Source: Emydura subglobosa
Lineage: Eukaryota > Chordata > Testudines > Chelidae
Direction: 5' to 3'
Assembly (NCBI GenBank): GCA_007922225.1
Contig: ML679962.1
Location: forward strand, 29,619,563-29,683,562
Length of the DNA: 64,000 bases
Shown here: positions 59,167 to 64,000 of the stretch, piece after piece
Layout of the letters: every line of letters begins with the position of its first letter
How positions within the stretch are numbered: position 1 is the first letter of the stretch
Position numbers and translations under genes: made by a program
Notes under the pieces: model-generated
The model's database searches: none
What the model was told of the DNA's origin: nothing
The model's input: the letters and a program-made list of their open reading frames with translations, nothing else

Positions 59167-59659
59167 CAGTGGTTCTCAGCCTTTCCAGACTACTGTGCGC
59201 CTGGAGTCTAATTTGTCTTACGTACCTCAAGTTTCACCTCACCTAAAACTACCTGCGCTTACAAAATCAGACATAAAACTCTGAAAGCGCCACAGCGCGC
59301 TATTACTGGAAAATTGCTTCCTGTCTTATTTTTACCATATAATTATAAATGAAATCGATTCGAATATAAATATCGGACTTACATTTCAGGGTACCCAAAG
59401 CTTGAGCCCCGCCGCCCTGGGCTGAAGCATGTAACTTAACTTTGTGGTGCCTTGGGGTGGGCAGCCTGTTTGCCACCCTCCTAGTGCCAGCCCTGCACTT
59501 GTGACCCCTCCCCAAACCTGTCCCGCGAGGCCCCTAGGGGTTGTGACCCCCAGGCTGAGAAACACTGAACTAGGCAAATATCTAGATGAGTTGACGTCCC
59601 CCCCTAAAAAACCTCTGTGTACACACAGGGCTATGCATACCTTGGGTTGAGAACCAATG
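59167..59659. mobile_element. mosaic hAT-like element
   Basis: It begins CAGTGGTTCTCAGCCTTTCC and ends GGTTGAGAACCAATG, inverted ends of the same family as 25937-26347. The outer parts align with that copy ('taggcaaatatctagatgag'). The centre (about 59389-59567) is different: 'aaagcttgagccccgccgcc' to 'ccccaggctgagaaacactg', itself ending in an element-like terminus. No matching octamers flank it. It is either a nested insertion or a recombinant of two related hAT-like elements. Confidence 0.65.
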
Positions 59660-60735
59660 ACACCCCCAAGGAAACAGATTTGCAATATTTCCTTATTGTA
59701 ATCACCATTCAAGCCCAACTTAACTTTCATTAACACTGGCCCTTGGAAGAGGCTAAGATGCATTCAGTAACCTAAACCGGAGAATACTGATTTTATGTAT
59801 GCAAAAAAGTACTAGAAGATCAGAAATAATGAGGCTAAGCAGAGGGCCAGTTGCTCTGTGGGATTTTAAGACTGTTTATACTTCAGGGACTTAACCCACC
59901 CCTTAAGAGATAGTAGCACTGGGAATTTTGTAGGAAAATCTACTCTGCTTGTTTCTACATGCGCCTATGAATCCAACGCTAGAGCAGACAACTGCCTGCT
60001 GAAATCATGCACAAAGATGCAAAGCTATGAATTTTTCTGCTTACAAACAGATTTACAATGAAAGTTTTAAAAATATAAACCAGAGCTGGCTTGCCACTTT
60101 ATGCATAACTTACATTTAATATGAGATTAATGGCTTTGCTGCATCCATACTTTGCATAATCCTCCGAAATTAATTGAATATATACCATAAAATGTGGTCC
60201 AGAAAGAGTTTAACTCAACACGTACAGAGCAGTGAAAAAGCCATATTTCGTTCTTACCCTCATGCACCCACTTGTTTTTTCCCTGTACCTTGTTCCTTAC
60301 ACCCCTAGGCAGGAAAGTAACCTTCTTAAACTAATCTGCATATGTTCACATTGAAGGCCCTCAGAAATGACTCTTTCTGTCCTACAGCTTGCCTCTGTCC
60401 TTGGACAGAGTTACTGGGGTCAGCCATGTCCCTTTCTGAAGGCCTTGAAAGTACCCTACCACACAGAGTGCTATCTTAAACCGAACAGAACAAGATTAAT
60501 TCACTGGAGAACAGCTGCCAAGCTATTCAGTCTAAAATTGTCAAAATGCCAATAACCCCAAACACTCACAGTCCAGCAGCACACCAAGTGAGAAGTATTA
60601 TACATTTGCTTTCCGTTTTCTAGCCAACGGAGTACACACACCCCAGAATTTCAGACATAAAAGCCTGCCATCTAGTCAGTGCAACATGACAAACTGGAGA
60701 CTGATTACGGACAATTTTGTATTATAGATACTTAC
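59660..60735. other. unassigned AT-rich stretch
   Basis: Nothing recognised. Frames stay below 65 codons. Confidence 0.4.
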
Positions 60736-60880
60736 GTGGGTGAGGTAATGTCTTTTATTGGGCCAACTTCTGTTGGAGAGAGAGAGAGAAGCTTTGAGCT
60801 TACAGAGTTCTTCAAACGTTACCTCACCCACCTTGTTATCTCTAATATCCTGAGACAATCACTGCTATAACATGGCATAC
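60736..60880 (+). repeat. fold-back repeat of the 'ttggtccaataaaa' family
   Basis: The left arm GTGGGTGAGGTAATGT is inverted as CGTTACCTCACCCACC (60818-60833). Between them lie 'cttttattgggccaacttct', a GA microsatellite (60777-60789) and 'gctttgagcttacagagttc'. It then continues with 'ttgttatctctaatatcctg'. It is the most complete copy of the family in the window. Confidence 0.75.
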
Positions 60881-62190
60881 AAGCTTGTATGTCTGTTTAA
60901 CAAGTTTTCAGCAATTTCAACTAAAACAAAAGTTACCCACCACCTTCTCACCTGCCAAACATTAAGTAGTTAACATTTTACATATTTTATTACATTTCAG
61001 CATACACAAACTGTGCTTCCCACATATTAAAGTTTATTTACATCAGCCAACATTAGGGGATCTGAAAGGCAGAGGGAAAGAACAATTCTAAGAGAATAAT
61101 GACAACTGATAAACCCAAATGTTGACATCTTCCTCTGTAGATTTCACATGAAACTCTTTTAGCAATTCGTGTCTAAACTAAACGAAGTGTCCTGAACCCC
61201 AATTAAGCTTATTTCAGTTTCTGAGGCAGTCTCTCTCATATGTCTGCGGTTGTTTTAAAAAGGAAGGCTCACATGAAAATTTAGACTGTGCAAGACACAC
61301 ATAAACAAGGAAATTAGACTTATCCACGTAATACTACAGAATAATTGTGGGAAGCTCCTGGGTTTTTGACTCCATAATTCCCAACAGCCTCACTGAGTCA
61401 CATAGCTAGTCCTGTGCAATATTCTGAAAGGTTAAAGATACAACTTTTGTCTTAAAAAATATCTATTCATTACTAAATGCTATAATCAGCTCTAGTTCAA
61501 CCACCCTTGAGGGTCAATCCATATGTAAAGAAACAGATGATGGAATGTATCTTGAAAATGGAAGATCCAAACAGTTTATATTCACTGCGCTGTTACAATC
61601 TGCCTTTTAATCCGCAATTGTTCAAAACCTTGTATTTTTAAGTATTAAAAACCATTCATATCATAATAAAATGAATGCAAACTTTTAAATACCAATTAAA
61701 AATATTACCTTGTTGCAAGGTTTACGCGCTTTACACAAATATTCAGGAAACAAGAAAAGGGAAAGATTCTACAATGCAGGATAATTTCAAAGCCCCCAGA
61801 GTATTATTTAACAAGAAAAGGGTCTATGGCTATTATACGCTACAATTTGTGTTATAACAATTAGCTTGGATGTTACTCTTAGATATGGACATAGGATTAC
61901 ATAATACAAATTCAGCCTATTCACATTTAAAATATAACTTCATGTTGCTAAAACACAAAGCAGCTCCCAGTAGAGTATCTAGTGCAGCATATACTTTCTG
62001 CTATCAAAAAGATCTAGGTACCTGGATGCTTAGCATAGCTCTTGTTCACATGTGATGCACAAACTAGTATTCATCTATAGAATAAGCCCATATTGGTGAA
62101 GAGTTCCCTAGTGTATTACTGTCTCCATTTGTGCCAAGAGTGCCACTTTATAGCTCTGGCACTGACCTTTCAAACCAAATCTAGGCATAG
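60881..62190. other. unassigned AT-rich stretch
   Basis: No repeat, RNA gene or exon was recognised. Frames are at most 61 codons. Confidence 0.4.
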
Positions 62191-62250
62191 GGTCCTAAGA
62201 CTGTAAGCTGTGTGGGACAAGGACCATTGTACTAGGATTGTATACATGCA
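62191..62250 (+). repeat. fragment of an L2-like tail
   Basis: 'aagactgtaagctgtgtggg' and 'acaaggaccattgtacta' match the start of the L2-type 3' end, then the similarity is lost. Confidence 0.5.
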
Positions 62251-64000
62251 GACCAAAACAGTGGGATCCCAGACGCCGAGCCACCACAGTAACAAACAAC
62301 TGCTAAAAAGATTTCTAAAAGTCTGGCCATCCACAGTGGAATGGGGCAAGCTGTCAGGACCCTATTTAAAAGCAGCATACTATATTTTTTTAACATGCTT
62401 TTGGCCTTGTACACATTAGCCAAAGTAGGTCATAAGTCAGTTTAAACAGACCACTGCTTAGAGTGAGCTTAACGCATAGCTCGTTAAGTCTGTTTGAGCC
62501 CCACTATGGATATAGGCGATGGTCTTTAAGCTTTTTGTAACTTCTCAGATTCTACACCACCTATTTTTCCTCTTTCAGTATTACTTTTTACTGTGTCACG
62601 TACCTAGATGGATCTTCAACTTCTTTGCTTTGTTCTGCTTGGTTGTTGTTTCCACTGTCCACATACTCAAAGCACTGGTTTTACTTTTCCTTTAAAAGAA
62701 GCCTTTTTAAAACCAAGATGTTCTGCTTATGAAGAAATAAAAAAATCTCCGTCAATGGAATACTCTCACATTTTGACCTTGAATGGCTGAGAAGTATTTA
62801 AGTTATGGTCCTCTCAAACTTTTCAGTATATCTTTTTTCTTTTTGTGACTAACCAAGTATGGTAAGCAATTATAATTCCAAGGAAATGTAATTGTAGTGT
62901 GTGCTAACCCCTGACATTTAGTACAAATAGAGCCCTGCAAAACAGTGAATATCTGCTTTATATCCATGGATAGTCACATCCATGGACCATTTTTCAAGAT
63001 CAGATGCAAAAAATTTTGCATCCAGGCAGGGCTCTACAAATAAATAGCCTGGATGTAACAGGATACACATAATTAACGAAGCACAGCAGAGCCTTCATTT
63101 TCAGTCCATTATAAATGGAGTAAAGCTAATTCTGTATGTTGCTATAGCTAATCGATTCATTGCAAGTTGCATTACTACGTGAGCAGCATTAGAGTGACGA
63201 TGAGAGAAATAGTTCAGCTAAAGTACTTATGTTTACTAAGTGTGGGTACTGGTACTCAGTGAATGAGAATTCTTTATTAAAAGGCAACATGGGGTACATA
63301 TATTGGGGAATAGGAATCTCCTAGAACGGCATCTCACAAAATAAATCTGCATTTCAAATAACTACAATACCATTCTCTAGGGTGCCAGCAGCAATCTAAA
63401 GTTGACTTCCAGATTGGAGAAGTTAATGTTTCAGACACGAGATTTAAAGATTGATTTGTGCTAAGCTGAAGTTAACATGCAACAGTATGCTTCACTTTTA
63501 GTGCTTGCCCCTGAACATTAGTACATCGTGGTGGGTCACAGTTTATCTTAATATACTTTGGTACTTTTTGTGCATATAAGCACAAGTAGCTGATTTTACC
63601 ATATTCGTGGCCATGTTCTGCAGACCACAAGTGCGGGTACAAACGACCCACTTCCCACATCAACCAACAATCCCTTCGGAACTACAGGAACATGATCCAA
63701 GTGAAACAGGAAAAGAAAAACCATAAATAGCCTTTTTTTTAAAAATGAAAATAAAAAAAATAATCAAGGTAAAGGAAGTGCTATGCATTACTGTGATCTT
63801 AGGAAAAATTCTGCTCTACACAGATAAAAAAATACTTAAAAGATAATACAAAAGCAGAACGAAACTCAGAATAATCTGTTAGACAAATTTAATCCTGATG
63901 TGACTTCGGATAGAGTCCCTTTCCTTTGCAGAGAATAGAAAATTAGAACAAATTCATTTCTTTCATGATTCAACAACAAAATGTGCAAAGTGGACATTTA
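62251..64000. other. unassigned AT-rich stretch
   Basis: 'cctgcaaaacagtgaatatctg' at 62934-62955 and 'gcatccaggcagggctctac' at 63018-63037 may be the ends of one worn inverted element ('agccctgca' against 'agggct'), but this is weak. A-rich tracts lie at 63735-63760. No gene was recognised. Confidence 0.4.

Noticed and set aside
1..64000. CRISPR array, bacterial operon or endogenous viral genes
   Set aside because: No regularly spaced direct repeats, no dense strand-coherent coding, and no viral protein motifs were found. The repeats place the DNA in a vertebrate nucleus.

Overview
The window reads as vertebrate nuclear DNA, most likely from a turtle. The evidence is its interspersed repeats. 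There are three CR1 LINE 3' ends of the sauropsid type, one keeping the ATTCTATG-type end. There is an L2 LINE fragment, a decayed RTE/R4-like LINE fragment, many MIR-like (CORE-SINE) copies with L2-like tails, and a dense population of short inverted-repeat elements. Sauropsid origin is well supported. The turtle assignment rests on my recollection of chelonian repeat families and is an inference.

I found no protein-coding exon, tRNA, rRNA, snRNA or CRISPR that I can defend. The longest stop-free frames (up to about 170 codons) lie in GC-rich DNA around 28.5-29.2 kb, where several frames on both strands are open together. None resembles a known protein. The only recognisable protein remnants are retrotransposon ones: CR1 ORF2 C-terminus (27.3-27.5 kb, +), L2 ORF C-terminus (33.7-34.0 kb, -) and RTE/R4-like reverse transcriptase C-terminal region (56.4-57.1 kb, -). 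The stretch is probably intergenic or deep intronic.

Layout. 0-5 kb: one MIR-like copy, otherwise unassigned. 5-8 kb: a fold-back element and two CR1 3' ends. 10-16 kb: fold-back elements and a long terminal-inverted-repeat (TIR) element. 17-27 kb: several TIR elements, two MIR-like SINEs and a hAT-like element at 25.9 kb. 27-29 kb: CR1, a TG/G15 microsatellite and the only CpG-island-like block (28.0-28.9 kb), which is the best regulatory candidate. 31-34 kb: a hAT-like MITE with a perfect 8-bp target duplication, a MIR-like SINE split by an unknown 202-bp insert, and the L2 fragment. 36-49 kb: sparse, with a perfect 11-bp hairpin, MITEs, SINE tails and a weak LTR-like candidate. 51.9-52.5 kb: one MIR-like SINE split by two MITEs of the same TIR family. 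55-60 kb: a CpG-rich MITE, the antisense LINE fragment and a mosaic hAT-like element. 60-64 kb: a fold-back repeat and a SINE tail in AT-rich DNA.

No genes work together here. The interest lies in the nested insertions, which give relative ages of the element families, and in the CpG-rich block. All repeat family calls were made by eye, so boundaries are approximate unless a TIR or target duplication fixes them.
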